Source of the DNA: Gammaproteobacteria bacterium
Lineage (GTDB): Bacteria > Pseudomonadota > Gammaproteobacteria > SZUA-140
DNA length: 15,016 bases
Direction: 5' to 3'
NCBI GenBank assembly: GCA_003230195.1
Contig: QIHH01000236.1
Location: forward strand, 1-15,016
In this document: piece by piece, positions 1 through 7,175 of the stretch
Layout: each line of letters starts with the position of its first letter
Numbering within the stretch: position 1 is the first letter of the stretch
Notes under the pieces: generated by a model
Told to the model about the DNA's origin: nothing
The model's input: only the letters and a program-made list of their open reading frames with translations
Databases searched by the model: none
Made by a program: the position numbers and the translations under genes

Positions 1-60
1 GAAGGGCTGGACAGTGAAACGATTATTCGCGCTGCACTGCAGGCGACGGTGATTAAATGA
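1..60 (+). CDS. ruvA: RuvA C-terminal end (partial)
   Basis: The window opens inside a frame whose last 19 codons end at the TGA at 58-60. The tail contains SETIIRAAL, which resembles the C-terminal domain III of RuvA, the part that touches RuvB. RuvA is the tetrameric protein that binds Holliday junctions and loads RuvB rings. The stop overlaps the ruvB start in an ATGA arrangement, the usual sign of translational coupling in ruvAB operons. Only the last residues are visible, so the call rests on this short match and on ruvB directly following. Confidence 0.85.
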   Translation, partial: EGLDSETIIRAALQATVIK

Positions 61-1106
61 TTGAAACAGACCGCATGATCAGTGCCGCACCACAAGGGGT
101 AGATGATGAGGTGATTGATCGTGCCATTCGCCCGACTAAACTGGCGGACTATACCGGCCAACCAGCGGTGTGCGAGCAGATGGAGATCTTTATTGAAGCG
201 GCGCGTGGGCGTAGCGAAGCGCTTGACCACACCCTGATCTTTGGCCCGCCAGGGCTGGGTAAAACCACCCTTGCCAATATTATCGCCAACGAAGTGGGCG
301 TTAATCTGCGCCATACCTCAGGCCCGGTGCTGGAACGGCCGGGTGATCTCGCTGCGTTGCTCACTAATCTGGAGCCGCGAGATGTGTTGTTCATTGATGA
401 AATTCACCGCCTCAGTCCAGTAGTGGAAGAGGTCCTCTATCCGGCGATGGAAGATTATCAGCTCGATATTATGATTGGTGAGGGGCCAGCAGCGCGTTCA
501 ATCAAGTTGGATCTGCCTCCATTTACGTTAGTCGGCGCTACAACGCGTGCCGGTTCTCTGACTGCGCCGCTGCGTGATCGTTTTGGTATCGTGCAGCGTT
601 TGGAGTTTTATAATGTCGAAGACCTCTGTTCGATCGTGACGCGCTCGGCACAGATCAGCGGCATGGAAATAGCCCCGCAAGGGGCGCGGGAAATTGCGCG
701 GCGTTCACGGGGCACGCCTCGTATTGCTAATCGACTGCTGCGCCGCGTGCGCGATTATGCGGAAGTGAAGGCTGATGGTCGAGTGACTGCCGAGGTGGCT
801 AACAGTGCACTGACGATGTTGAATGTCGATCCGTGCGGTTTTGATGCGATGGATCGGCGTCTGTTGATGACGATTATCGAGAAATTTGATGGCGGCCCGG
901 TGGGTGTTGATAGTCTTGCTGCTGCGATTGGTGAAGAGCGCGGCACCATTGAAGATGTGCTGGAGCCATTCCTGATTCAACAGGGTTTTATTATGCGCAC
1001 CACGCGTGGGCGACAGGCGACGCGTCATGCCTATCAGCACTTTGGTTTACCCGCGCCAGCGCGTAATGATCAAGTGCAAACAGCGGAACTCTCTGGGGAT
1101 CAGTAG
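57..1106 (+). CDS. ruvB: RuvB, Holliday junction branch migration ATPase
   Basis: RuvB is a hexameric AAA+ motor that, with RuvA, drives branch migration of Holliday junctions in recombinational repair; RuvC then resolves them. The 349-residue length is normal for the family. Visible motifs are Walker A GPPGLGKT (residues 63-70), Walker B LFIDEI (111-116), sensor 1 ATTR (161-164) and the arginine-finger segment PLRDRFG (171-177). The C-terminal third is the winged-helix DNA-binding domain, with RGTPRIANRLLRRVRDYA just before it. The ATG at 57 overlaps the ruvA stop, which supports this start. No T-rich hairpin follows the stop, so some read-through toward tolQ is possible. Identification is secure. 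Confidence 0.98.
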   Translation: MIETDRMISAAPQGVDDEVIDRAIRPTKLADYTGQPAVCEQMEIFIEAARGRSEALDHTLIFGPPGLGKTTLANIIANEVGVNLRHTSGPVLERPGDLAALLTNLEPRDVLFIDEIHRLSPVVEEVLYPAMEDYQLDIMIGEGPAARSIKLDLPPFTLVGATTRAGSLTAPLRDRFGIVQRLEFYNVEDLCSIVTRSAQISGMEIAPQGAREIARRSRGTPRIANRLLRRVRDYAEVKADGRVTAEVANSALTMLNVDPCGFDAMDRRLLMTIIEKFDGGPVGVDSLAAAIGEERGTIEDVLEPFLIQQGFIMRTTRGRQATRHAYQHFGLPAPARNDQVQTAELSGDQ

Positions 1107-1305
1107 TGACCTTCTTTTTTCCTCAGCTCTTTGTGACATCACCCTCGTTTTTATGAAAATATCGCGGTATGATACTGTCCCATATGTTGCACAGGATTGC
1201 GCTATTTAGTACAGATGATTTGGACAGTCGCGCGCTCACGCTTTTGAGCGCGAAGATCCCACTCCCCTCCTGTTTTCCTAATACCTTTTTTGATGGAGAT
1301 CGCTC
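1107..1305 (+). promoter_or_regulatory. ruvB-tolQ intergenic region, likely tolQ leader
   Basis: This 199-base gap holds no credible gene, and I find no remnant of ybgC, which often sits here. Two weak sigma-70-like signals can be picked out: TATGAT at 1168-1173 without a good -35, and TTGCAC (1187-1192) 17 bases before TACAGA (1210-1215). Neither is strong. The region is the natural place for the promoter of the tol-pal operon, but the exact site cannot be fixed by eye. The tolQ ribosome binding site GGAG lies at 1295-1298. Confidence 0.35.
1231..1252 (+). repeat. Hairpin in the tolQ leader
   Basis: CGCGCTCA (1231-1238) and TGAGCGCG (1245-1252) form a perfect 8-bp GC-rich stem around a 6-base loop. 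No T-run follows, so this is not a standard intrinsic terminator. It lies 53 bases before the tolQ GTG and would be in the mRNA leader if transcription starts upstream. Just after it, CTCC at 1267-1270 could pair with the GGAG at 1295-1298. The stem is seen in the sequence; a regulatory role is inference. Confidence 0.5.
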
Positions 1306-1980
1306 GTGAGCGCAGATATGTCGTTGATTCACCTCATTACCGGCGCGAGTTTTCTCGTCCAGTTGGTGATGTTGCTGCTGTTGGTTATTTCACTCGCGTC
1401 GTGGGCATTGATCTTCCGTAAACGTAAGGAAATCAAGGATGCAAAAGCGGCGGTCGATGCCTTTGAGTCACGTTTCTGGTCGGGTATCAGCATGGATGAA
1501 CTGCATAAGCAGGTCACTGGGAAGCCGGATGAGATGAAAGGCGCATCCGCTATTTTTGAAGCGGGCTTCCGTACTTTTGTACGCCTTCATCAACAAGAAG
1601 GGATCGAGCCGCGTGAAGTGATCGACGGCACGCAGCGAGCGATGCGCGTGGTGATGAGTCGTGAGATTGAGCAACTTGAAAATCATCTGTCATTTCTTGC
1701 CACTGTGGGTTCAACCAGCCCTTATATCGGGTTATTTGGTACCGTATGGGGCATCATGAACTCATTTCGTGCGCTGGGTAATGCCAATCAGGCGACGCTT
1801 GCGATGGTCGCCCCCGGTATCGCCGAGGCCTTGATCGCCACTGCGATGGGCCTTTTTGCCGCGATTCCTGCAGTGGTTGCCTATAACCGTTATGTCAGCG
1901 ATGTTGATCGGCTGGTTAACAGTTATGATAACTTCCTTGAAGAGTTTTCATCGATTCTGCATCGTCAAGCCCATAGCTAG
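1306..1980 (+). CDS. tolQ: TolQ, inner-membrane proton channel subunit of Tol-Pal
   Basis: TolQ belongs to the MotA/TolQ/ExbB family. With TolR it forms the proton-conducting stator complex that energises TolA during outer-membrane invagination at division. The 224 residues show the expected three membrane spans, at about 14-36, 128-152 and 168-193, with a large cytoplasmic loop between the first two. Family signatures are LATVGSTSPYIGLFGTVWG in the second span and VAPGIAEALIATAMGLFAAI in the third; Thr146 and Thr179 match the conserved pore threonines. The start is a GTG at 1306 with GGAG seven bases upstream. An ATG at 1318 is possible but has a worse spacing. It heads the cluster; ybgC is absent upstream. 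Confidence 0.97.
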   Translation: MSADMSLIHLITGASFLVQLVMLLLLVISLASWALIFRKRKEIKDAKAAVDAFESRFWSGISMDELHKQVTGKPDEMKGASAIFEAGFRTFVRLHQQEGIEPREVIDGTQRAMRVVMSREIEQLENHLSFLATVGSTSPYIGLFGTVWGIMNSFRALGNANQATLAMVAPGIAEALIATAMGLFAAIPAVVAYNRYVSDVDRLVNSYDNFLEEFSSILHRQAHS

Positions 1981-1991
1981 GCGCGGCGGGA

Positions 1992-2039
1992 ATGAACGAA
2001 ATGCAATTATTGTTGCGGGGCGAATATGGCGAATACTAA
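1992..2039 (+). other. Possible 15-codon leader ORF overlapping the tolR start
   Basis: Between tolQ and tolR a short frame starts at ATG 1992 (a second ATG lies at 2001) and ends at the TAA at 2037-2039, encoding MNEMQLLLRGEYGEY. Its end overlaps the tolR start codon at 2026 in another frame. GGGA at 1988-1991 is spaced reasonably for the ATG at 2001. It could couple translation of tolR to that of the upstream message. There is no homology argument, and short overlapping frames are common by chance. Confidence 0.2.
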
Positions 2040-2454
2040 ACGTATCCGTAAACGGCCCATGTCTGAGATTAATGTGGTGCCCTACATCGATGTGATGTTG
2101 GTACTGTTGATCATTTTTATGATCACCGCGCCACTGATGACCCAGGGGATTAAGGTTGACCTGCCGCAGGCGGCGGCCGAACCGGTCGATCAATCGGAGA
2201 ACGAACCGCTGATTGTGTCGATTGATATTGATGGACTCTATTACCTTAATGTGGGCGACGATCCTAAAAAAGGGGTCGACCATGATTTGTTAGTGCAGCG
2301 TGTGGCCGCCGTTTTGCGCCATAAACCCGGTACGCCGGTATTAGTACGCGGTGATTCAGCCGTGAACTATGGCGCAGTCGTGACCGCAATGGCATTGCTC
2401 CAGAAAGCGGGTGCCCCTAGTGTTGGGTTGGTGACAGATGCACTTGATCAATAG
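2026..2454 (+). CDS. tolR: TolR, proton-driven inner-membrane protein of Tol-Pal
   Basis: TolR is the ExbD/TolR-family partner of TolQ: a single-span inner-membrane protein with a periplasmic domain that binds peptidoglycan when the motor is active. The 142 residues start with a short basic cytoplasmic segment, followed by SEINVVPYIDVMLVLLIIF. Asp22 in this span matches the essential proton-carrying aspartate of the family. The periplasmic part follows from about residue 42 and ends with the typical run of small hydrophobic residues (ALLQKAGAPSVGLVTDA). The ATG at 2026 has GGGG at 2017-2020. It lies 45 bases after tolQ and 26 before tolA, as expected for one operon. Confidence 0.97.
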   Translation: MANTKRIRKRPMSEINVVPYIDVMLVLLIIFMITAPLMTQGIKVDLPQAAAEPVDQSENEPLIVSIDIDGLYYLNVGDDPKKGVDHDLLVQRVAAVLRHKPGTPVLVRGDSAVNYGAVVTAMALLQKAGAPSVGLVTDALDQ

Positions 2455-2480
2455 CGCTGTGCTGGTGAAGGGCTAATCGC

Positions 2481-3446
2481 GTGAATGCGAAGAAGAGGGT
2501 TGTGATCAGTGACGATTCATTCGTTAAGGATATGATCAATTCGCCGCGCTTTTTACTCTATGCCATTCTGCTGCATGTCATTTTTGGGGCGATGGTGGTG
2601 ATGAGCCTTGATTGGGACACGAAGGCCCAAAAACCGACGCCGCATGTGATTCAGGCGACTTTCATTGATGAATCAAAGATTAAGGCCGAGATGGAGAAGC
2701 TGCGCCTTGCCGATGAGAAAAAGAAAAAATCAGCGGATGTCGAAAAAAAGGCTCGACAGCGAGAAGAGCAACGCTTGGCGGATCTTAAAAAACAGAGTGA
2801 AGCAGAGCGTCGTGAGCTAAAAAACGAAGAGAAACAGCGTAAACAGGAAGAGCAAAAGCGTAAAACAGCAGAAAAGCAGCGTAAAGCCGAAGAGAAAAAG
2901 CGTCGTGATGTGGAGAAAAAACGGCTCGTTGACGAGAAAAAAGCCAAGGTAGAAAAACAGGCGCAGCTTGATAAACTGAAAACTGAACAGATCGCACTTG
3001 AAGAGAAGATGGTGCGTGAAGAAGAGCAACGCATTCGGCAGGCCGAAGAACGCAAAAAGCAGCAGGCGCTGGAGCGTATCCGTGCTGAAGAGGCGAGGAT
3101 TCGCCAGCAGCAGATGGCCGAAGAGCAGCGTGTGCTGGATGCGGCACGTGAACGCCAATATCAATCGATGGTTGATAAACATGTTGAAATCATCCGTCAG
3201 AAAGTAAATCGTAATTGGTTGCGCCCCGCCGGTTCGAGGGCCGGGCTGACTTGTACGGTGCGGGTACGTATAATCCCCGGTGGGGATGTGCTGGATGTGA
3301 GAATTACAAAGAGTAGTGGTAATGCAGTGTTTGATCGTTCGGTTGAGACGGCGGTATTAAAGGCTTCACCACTGCCACTGCCGGCAGATCGCGCGCTGTT
3401 TGATCGTTTCCGTGTACTTGAATTTATTTTTGATCCTGAGGGTTAA
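2481..3446 (+). CDS. tolA: TolA, trans-periplasmic linker of Tol-Pal
   Basis: TolA links the TolQR motor to TolB and Pal across the periplasm. The 321-residue protein has the three classical domains: a cytoplasmic N-terminus and one membrane anchor (about residues 22-43, with His32 in the LLHV segment matching the conserved TolQ-contacting histidine), a long highly charged Lys/Glu/Arg/Gln/Ala helix (about 64-230), and a compact C-terminal domain (about 231-321). The C-terminal domain carries the TonB/TolA_C pattern, with WLRP, SSGNAVFDRSVETAV and KASPLPLP. The start is a GTG at 2481 preceded by AGGG. The stop abuts the tolB ATG with no gap, implying coupling. Antisense frames here are an effect of the biased helix codons. 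Confidence 0.97.
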   Translation: MNAKKRVVISDDSFVKDMINSPRFLLYAILLHVIFGAMVVMSLDWDTKAQKPTPHVIQATFIDESKIKAEMEKLRLADEKKKKSADVEKKARQREEQRLADLKKQSEAERRELKNEEKQRKQEEQKRKTAEKQRKAEEKKRRDVEKKRLVDEKKAKVEKQAQLDKLKTEQIALEEKMVREEEQRIRQAEERKKQQALERIRAEEARIRQQQMAEEQRVLDAARERQYQSMVDKHVEIIRQKVNRNWLRPAGSRAGLTCTVRVRIIPGGDVLDVRITKSSGNAVFDRSVETAVLKASPLPLPADRALFDRFRVLEFIFDPEG

Positions 3447-4751
3447 ATGTTGAAAGTTATCTTGCGTAGTTTACTGCTGTTGATGGTTTTCTGGGGAGGC
3501 AGTGCCCAAGCGGCATTGACGATCGAGATCACTCAGGGGGTTAAAGGGGCGATGCCGATTGCGATTGTGCCATTCACTTGGGAAGGGCCAAGCCCCACTG
3601 CACCGCTCGATATGACAAAGGTCGTGACGGACAACCTGTATCGTAGTGGCCGCTTTTCACCGTTACCGGAACGTGACATGCTGGCGCGACCGAATGATCC
3701 ATCAAAGGTCAATTTTAAAAACTGGCGAGTCCTAGGTGTTGAAAACTTGGTGATTGGCAAAGTTCGTGTGGCAGCTAATAATCAATACATCGTTCAGTTT
3801 GTACTATTCGATGTATTCCGCAGCACGCAAATCACTGGGCAGACCTTTCATGTTGGTAAAATCAGCGATTTGCGTAAAACCGCTCATCAAATCAGTGATG
3901 TCATCTATGAGGCATTGCTGGATGAACGTGGTGCTTTTGATACCAAGGTTGCCTATGTTACCCAGTCTCAGGATAGATCAGGTAAACCTCGCTATTCGCT
4001 TCAGGTGGCAGATGCCGATGGCCATGGGCCGCAGGCAGTGCTCAATTCTAGTGAACCACTGATGTCTCCTTCATGGTCGCCGGATGGGCGAAAACTGGCC
4101 TATGTGACCTTTGAAGGCGGGCGTTCTTCTATCTACACGCAGGATGTTTATCAGGGGAAACGTGAAAAGATTTCAGGGTTCAAAGGGATAAATGGTGCGC
4201 CAGCATGGTCGCCGGATGGTACGCGAATGGCGTTAGTACTCTCAAAGGATGGTAGCCCAGATATCTATGTGATGAACCTTTTGAATAAAAAATTGACACG
4301 TTTGACGACTAGTTACGGTATTGACACCGAACCTGTTTGGACTCGAGGCGGAGATGCGATAGTATTTACCTCTGACAGGGGCGGAAAACCTCAGCTTTAC
4401 CAGGTGACACTTTCGAATCGACAAGTTAAACGGCTGACGTTTGAAGGTAATTATAATGCACGCGCGACACTTTCACCGGACGGGCGAATGGTGGCGATGG
4501 TTCACGGTAACGGTAATCGTTACCAGATAGCCGTAATGGATTTGGAAAATGGCGCAATGCAGGTGTTAACAGATACTTCGTTAGATGAGTCGCCAAGCTT
4601 TGCGCCGAATGGTAGCATGATCATCTATGCGACTGAGAGCCGGAACAAAGGGGTTTTGTCTGCGGTATCTGTTGATGGAAGGGTGCATCAGCGACTAGTA
4701 CTACAAGAGGGTGATGCTCGAGAGCCTGTTTGGGCACCGTACGGTAAATAA
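3447..4751 (+). CDS. tolB: TolB, periplasmic beta-propeller of Tol-Pal
   Basis: TolB is a soluble periplasmic protein that shuttles between Pal and TolA and releases Pal from or delivers it to peptidoglycan. The 434 residues begin with a Sec signal peptide with a basic start, a hydrophobic core and a likely cut after AQA at residue 22. The N-terminal alpha/beta domain follows, then a six-bladed propeller from about residue 170. Propeller repeats are obvious: SPSWSPDGRKLAYV, APAWSPDGTRMALV, EPVWTRGGDAIVF, RATLSPDGRMVAMV and SPSFAPNGSMIIYA. The ATG at 3447 directly follows the tolA stop, with GAGGG inside the end of tolA as ribosome binding site. Length and layout are standard. Confidence 0.98.
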   Translation: MLKVILRSLLLLMVFWGGSAQAALTIEITQGVKGAMPIAIVPFTWEGPSPTAPLDMTKVVTDNLYRSGRFSPLPERDMLARPNDPSKVNFKNWRVLGVENLVIGKVRVAANNQYIVQFVLFDVFRSTQITGQTFHVGKISDLRKTAHQISDVIYEALLDERGAFDTKVAYVTQSQDRSGKPRYSLQVADADGHGPQAVLNSSEPLMSPSWSPDGRKLAYVTFEGGRSSIYTQDVYQGKREKISGFKGINGAPAWSPDGTRMALVLSKDGSPDIYVMNLLNKKLTRLTTSYGIDTEPVWTRGGDAIVFTSDRGGKPQLYQVTLSNRQVKRLTFEGNYNARATLSPDGRMVAMVHGNGNRYQIAVMDLENGAMQVLTDTSLDESPSFAPNGSMIIYATESRNKGVLSAVSVDGRVHQRLVLQEGDAREPVWAPYGK

Positions 4752-4793
4752 ACGAGCACGAAGCACGTAATATTAATAAATTAGGAGTGATTG

Positions 4794-5387
4794 ATGAATA
4801 TTTTTAGAAAGGCACTGATCTTAGTCGTACCGGTTATGTTTTTGGTCGGTTGTGCCAGCGCACCAATAGACACCACTGATGATGCACTTACTGATTCGGC
4901 GAGCGGTTTGAATGACACTTCTACTGGTGGTGACACCTGGAGTGGTAACGCCGGTAGCGATGACTCTGCTCAAATTACTGGCATCCAGGATGACAGTCCA
5001 ATTGGCCGTAGTGAGCTGACACTGTCAGATAAGAGCCCATCAAATTTGCTGAATACACGTGTGATCTATTTTGATTTTGATCGTAGTAAAGTCAGAGCCG
5101 AATTTACTGATGTGATAGCAGCCCATGCTGAATATCTTGCCAATAACCTAGGTGCACAGATGAAGCTTGAAGGCCATGCTGATGAACGTGGTTCACGCGA
5201 ATACAACATAGGTCTAGGTGAGCGTCGTGGCAATTCAATCGCGCGACATCTTGGTCTGCAGGGTGCATCACGTGGTCAACTTGAGGTAGTGAGTTATGGT
5301 GAAGAGCGTCCAGCTGAGATGGGTCATGACGAGACTTCATGGGGATTGAACCGTCGTGTTGAAATTATCTATACCAGAGAACAGTAA
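4794..5387 (+). CDS. pal: Pal, peptidoglycan-associated lipoprotein
   Basis: Pal is the outer-membrane lipoprotein that anchors the Tol machine by binding the peptidoglycan stem peptide. A TTG at 4791 is in frame, but the ATG at 4794 lies six bases after AGGAG (4783-4787), a far better spacing, and gives 197 residues. The lipobox is LVGC with Cys20; the next residue is Ala, not Asp, which agrees with outer-membrane sorting. A flexible Asp/Ser/Thr/Gly-rich tether covers about 24-75. The OmpA-like domain (about 88-193) shows VIYFDFDRSKV, EGHADERGSREYN and LGERRGNSIA, including the peptidoglycan-binding Asp130 and Arg145. It sits 42 bases after tolB and 13 before cpoB. Confidence 0.97.
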   Translation: MNIFRKALILVVPVMFLVGCASAPIDTTDDALTDSASGLNDTSTGGDTWSGNAGSDDSAQITGIQDDSPIGRSELTLSDKSPSNLLNTRVIYFDFDRSKVRAEFTDVIAAHAEYLANNLGAQMKLEGHADERGSREYNIGLGERRGNSIARHLGLQGASRGQLEVVSYGEERPAEMGHDETSWGLNRRVEIIYTREQ

Positions 5388-5400
5388 GGGATAACTGACG

Positions 5401-6396
5401 TTGAGTGCTGTAAGTCGCAAGCAGCTAGGTTATGTCGTATTGATAGTGATGATTGGTACGCTAGGTTTTCATTCTGTTGCCTCGGCACGGGATGGGCTTC
5501 CGCCGATTCATGAGTCTTCCATTTCCAGTGCGCCAGTATCACCGCCTCCAGCAACGGCATTTTCTGAGCGTCAGTTGCCTTTAGAACAGCGCCTTATTCG
5601 CCTTGAACGGATGGTGGATAATCGGACGTTACTTGAGATGTTATCACGCATAGAAAATATGCAGTCAGAAGTGCAAATGATGCGTGGTGAGCTGGAAATG
5701 CAGCGTCATGAGTTTGAAGGTATCAAACAGCGCCAACGTGACCTCTATCTTGATATTGATCGCCGTATGTTAGCGTTAGAAAAATCAGCTAGTAATGCGC
5801 TGACATCATCGCTTGCTCCAACAGCAAGCTTTGCACCTCGGATAGCGCCAGCGAATGCGGTCGTGCAGTCAGCGGTGACCCCGCCTGTGGTCAATACGGC
5901 GAGGTCTGTGTCTTCATCGTTTGCATCAATGCCACCTGTTGCGCCAGTCGTGCCGATATTGGCTGGTGGCAGTGGCCAGCCAATGCCGGCGGTGGCCGTA
6001 ATCGATCCGTTACAGGAGCAGTCTGTTTATCAACAAGCGCTGAATATCTTGCGTGAAAGGCGTTACGATGAGGCGATTGTTGCCTTCCAGAGTTTCTTAG
6101 CCCGTTTCCAGGGGAGCCAGTATGCGGGCAATGCCCAATATTGGATTGGCGAGGCAAATTACGTCTCACTTCGTTATCCGATCGCAGTCGAAGAGTTTCA
6201 GAAAGTGATCGCTAGTTACCCTGAAAGTGCTAAAGTGTCAGACGCTATGCTTAAGATTGGTTACACTTTTTATGAGCTGAAAGCGTGGGAGCAGGCCCGT
6301 CAGTCACTTGGAACATTGGTAGAGCGTTTCCCGAAAACAACGGCGGCTCAGCTTGCAGATAACCGTCTGCATCGTATGAAGTTAGAAGGACACTAG
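5401..6396 (+). CDS. cpoB: CpoB (YbgF), Tol-Pal associated periplasmic TPR protein
   Basis: CpoB is a periplasmic protein that coordinates PBP1B peptidoglycan synthesis with Tol-driven outer-membrane constriction. The 331-residue protein has a signal peptide with a likely cut after VASA (residue 29), an N-terminal coiled coil (about 56-128) for trimerisation, and an Ala/Pro/Val-rich linker (about 130-204). Three TPR repeats fill about 206-315 (YQQALNILRERRYDEAIVAF, NAQYWIGEANY, MLKIGYTFYELKAWEQAR). It is longer than the E. coli protein of about 263 residues, mainly through the linker. The start is a TTG at 5401 preceded by AAGGG at 5386-5390; no nearby ATG would keep the signal peptide. Its position after pal is canonical. 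Confidence 0.94.
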   Translation: MSAVSRKQLGYVVLIVMIGTLGFHSVASARDGLPPIHESSISSAPVSPPPATAFSERQLPLEQRLIRLERMVDNRTLLEMLSRIENMQSEVQMMRGELEMQRHEFEGIKQRQRDLYLDIDRRMLALEKSASNALTSSLAPTASFAPRIAPANAVVQSAVTPPVVNTARSVSSSFASMPPVAPVVPILAGGSGQPMPAVAVIDPLQEQSVYQQALNILRERRYDEAIVAFQSFLARFQGSQYAGNAQYWIGEANYVSLRYPIAVEEFQKVIASYPESAKVSDAMLKIGYTFYELKAWEQARQSLGTLVERFPKTTAAQLADNRLHRMKLEGH

Positions 6397-6399
6397 CCT

Positions 6400-6456
6400 G
6401 ACAGATACTACTTGGAGTGTGTGAGCTTCGTCTCGAAATCACGCGTTTAGTCTGTC
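6400..6456 (+). promoter_or_regulatory. Candidate folded leader upstream of queE
   Basis: The 87-base gap between cpoB and queE can fold as nested helices: GACAGA (6400-6405) with TCTGTC (6451-6456), then GTGA (6421-6424) with TCAC (6439-6442), then TTCG (6427-6430) with CGAA (6434-6437) around a TCT loop. It ends 12 bases before the GGAG at 6468-6471. It does not match a preQ1 riboswitch pattern that I can recognise. Each helix is short, so chance pairing is a real possibility. Confidence 0.25.
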
Positions 6457-6483
6457 GTAATTTATCTGGAGTACGCGCAAGCG

Positions 6484-7170
6484 ATGGTATCGGAGACGCA
6501 AGATAAAAGTGATGGCGATGCCGAACCTGCGATGCGGTTACGCATCACCGAAATATTCCATTCCCTGCAGGGCGAATCTCGTACCGTTGGTATCCCCACC
6601 ACCTTTATTCGCTTGACTGGCTGCCCACTGCGTTGCGGTTACTGCGATAGTGCTTACGCCTTTGAGGGTGGAGAGTGGATGAGCCTTGACCAGGTTTTAT
6701 TTAACGTGGTGAATAAAGATTGTCACTATGTGACTGTTACGGGCGGCGAACCACTGGCACAGAAAGGGTGTTTTCCGTTGTTATCTCGCTTGTGTGATCT
6801 CGGCTATCTGGTATCACTGGAGACAAGCGGCTCGATTGATATCATGAAGGTTGATCCGCGCGTAGTGAAGGTGATGGATCTCAAGACACCAGACTCGGGT
6901 GAAGAGGTGAAGAACCGCTACGAAAATATCAAATGGCTACAAAACAGCGATCAGATTAAATTTGTGATCTGCTCGCGTGATGACTACCTCTGGGCTTGTA
7001 ATAAACTTGTTGAGTATGATTTGCCTTCGCAGTACGAAATACTATTTCAGGCCGTTCATAATGATCTGGGAGACAGAGTGTTGGCGGAATGGATTCTTGA
7101 AGACCGATTGCAAGTGCGGATGCAGATTCAGCTGCATAAACTCCTCTGGGGCGACCTGCCTGGTAAGTAA
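6484..7170 (+). CDS. queE: QueE, 7-carboxy-7-deazaguanine synthase
   Basis: QueE is a radical SAM enzyme that contracts the ring of 6-carboxytetrahydropterin (CPH4) to 7-carboxy-7-deazaguanine in queuosine biosynthesis. The iron-sulfur motif CPLRCGYC gives Cys47, Cys51 and Cys54, and the SAM-binding GGEP is at residues 87-90. IFHSLQGES near the start is the family substrate-binding segment. The frame gives 228 residues from ATG 6484, with GGAG twelve bases upstream, which is rather far. An in-frame ATG at 6532 (MRLRITEIF) would give 212 residues and fits the usual N-terminus of the family better, but it lacks a clear ribosome binding site. The start is therefore uncertain; the function is not. 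It is five bases from queC. Confidence 0.95.
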   Translation: MVSETQDKSDGDAEPAMRLRITEIFHSLQGESRTVGIPTTFIRLTGCPLRCGYCDSAYAFEGGEWMSLDQVLFNVVNKDCHYVTVTGGEPLAQKGCFPLLSRLCDLGYLVSLETSGSIDIMKVDPRVVKVMDLKTPDSGEEVKNRYENIKWLQNSDQIKFVICSRDDYLWACNKLVEYDLPSQYEILFQAVHNDLGDRVLAEWILEDRLQVRMQIQLHKLLWGDLPGK

Positions 7171-7175
7171 TCATC

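Noticed and set aside
2651..3182. Several long antisense frames opposite tolA
   Set aside because: They arise from the Lys/Glu/Arg-rich codons of the TolA helix, give Ser/Phe/Leu-biased proteins and lack credible starts.
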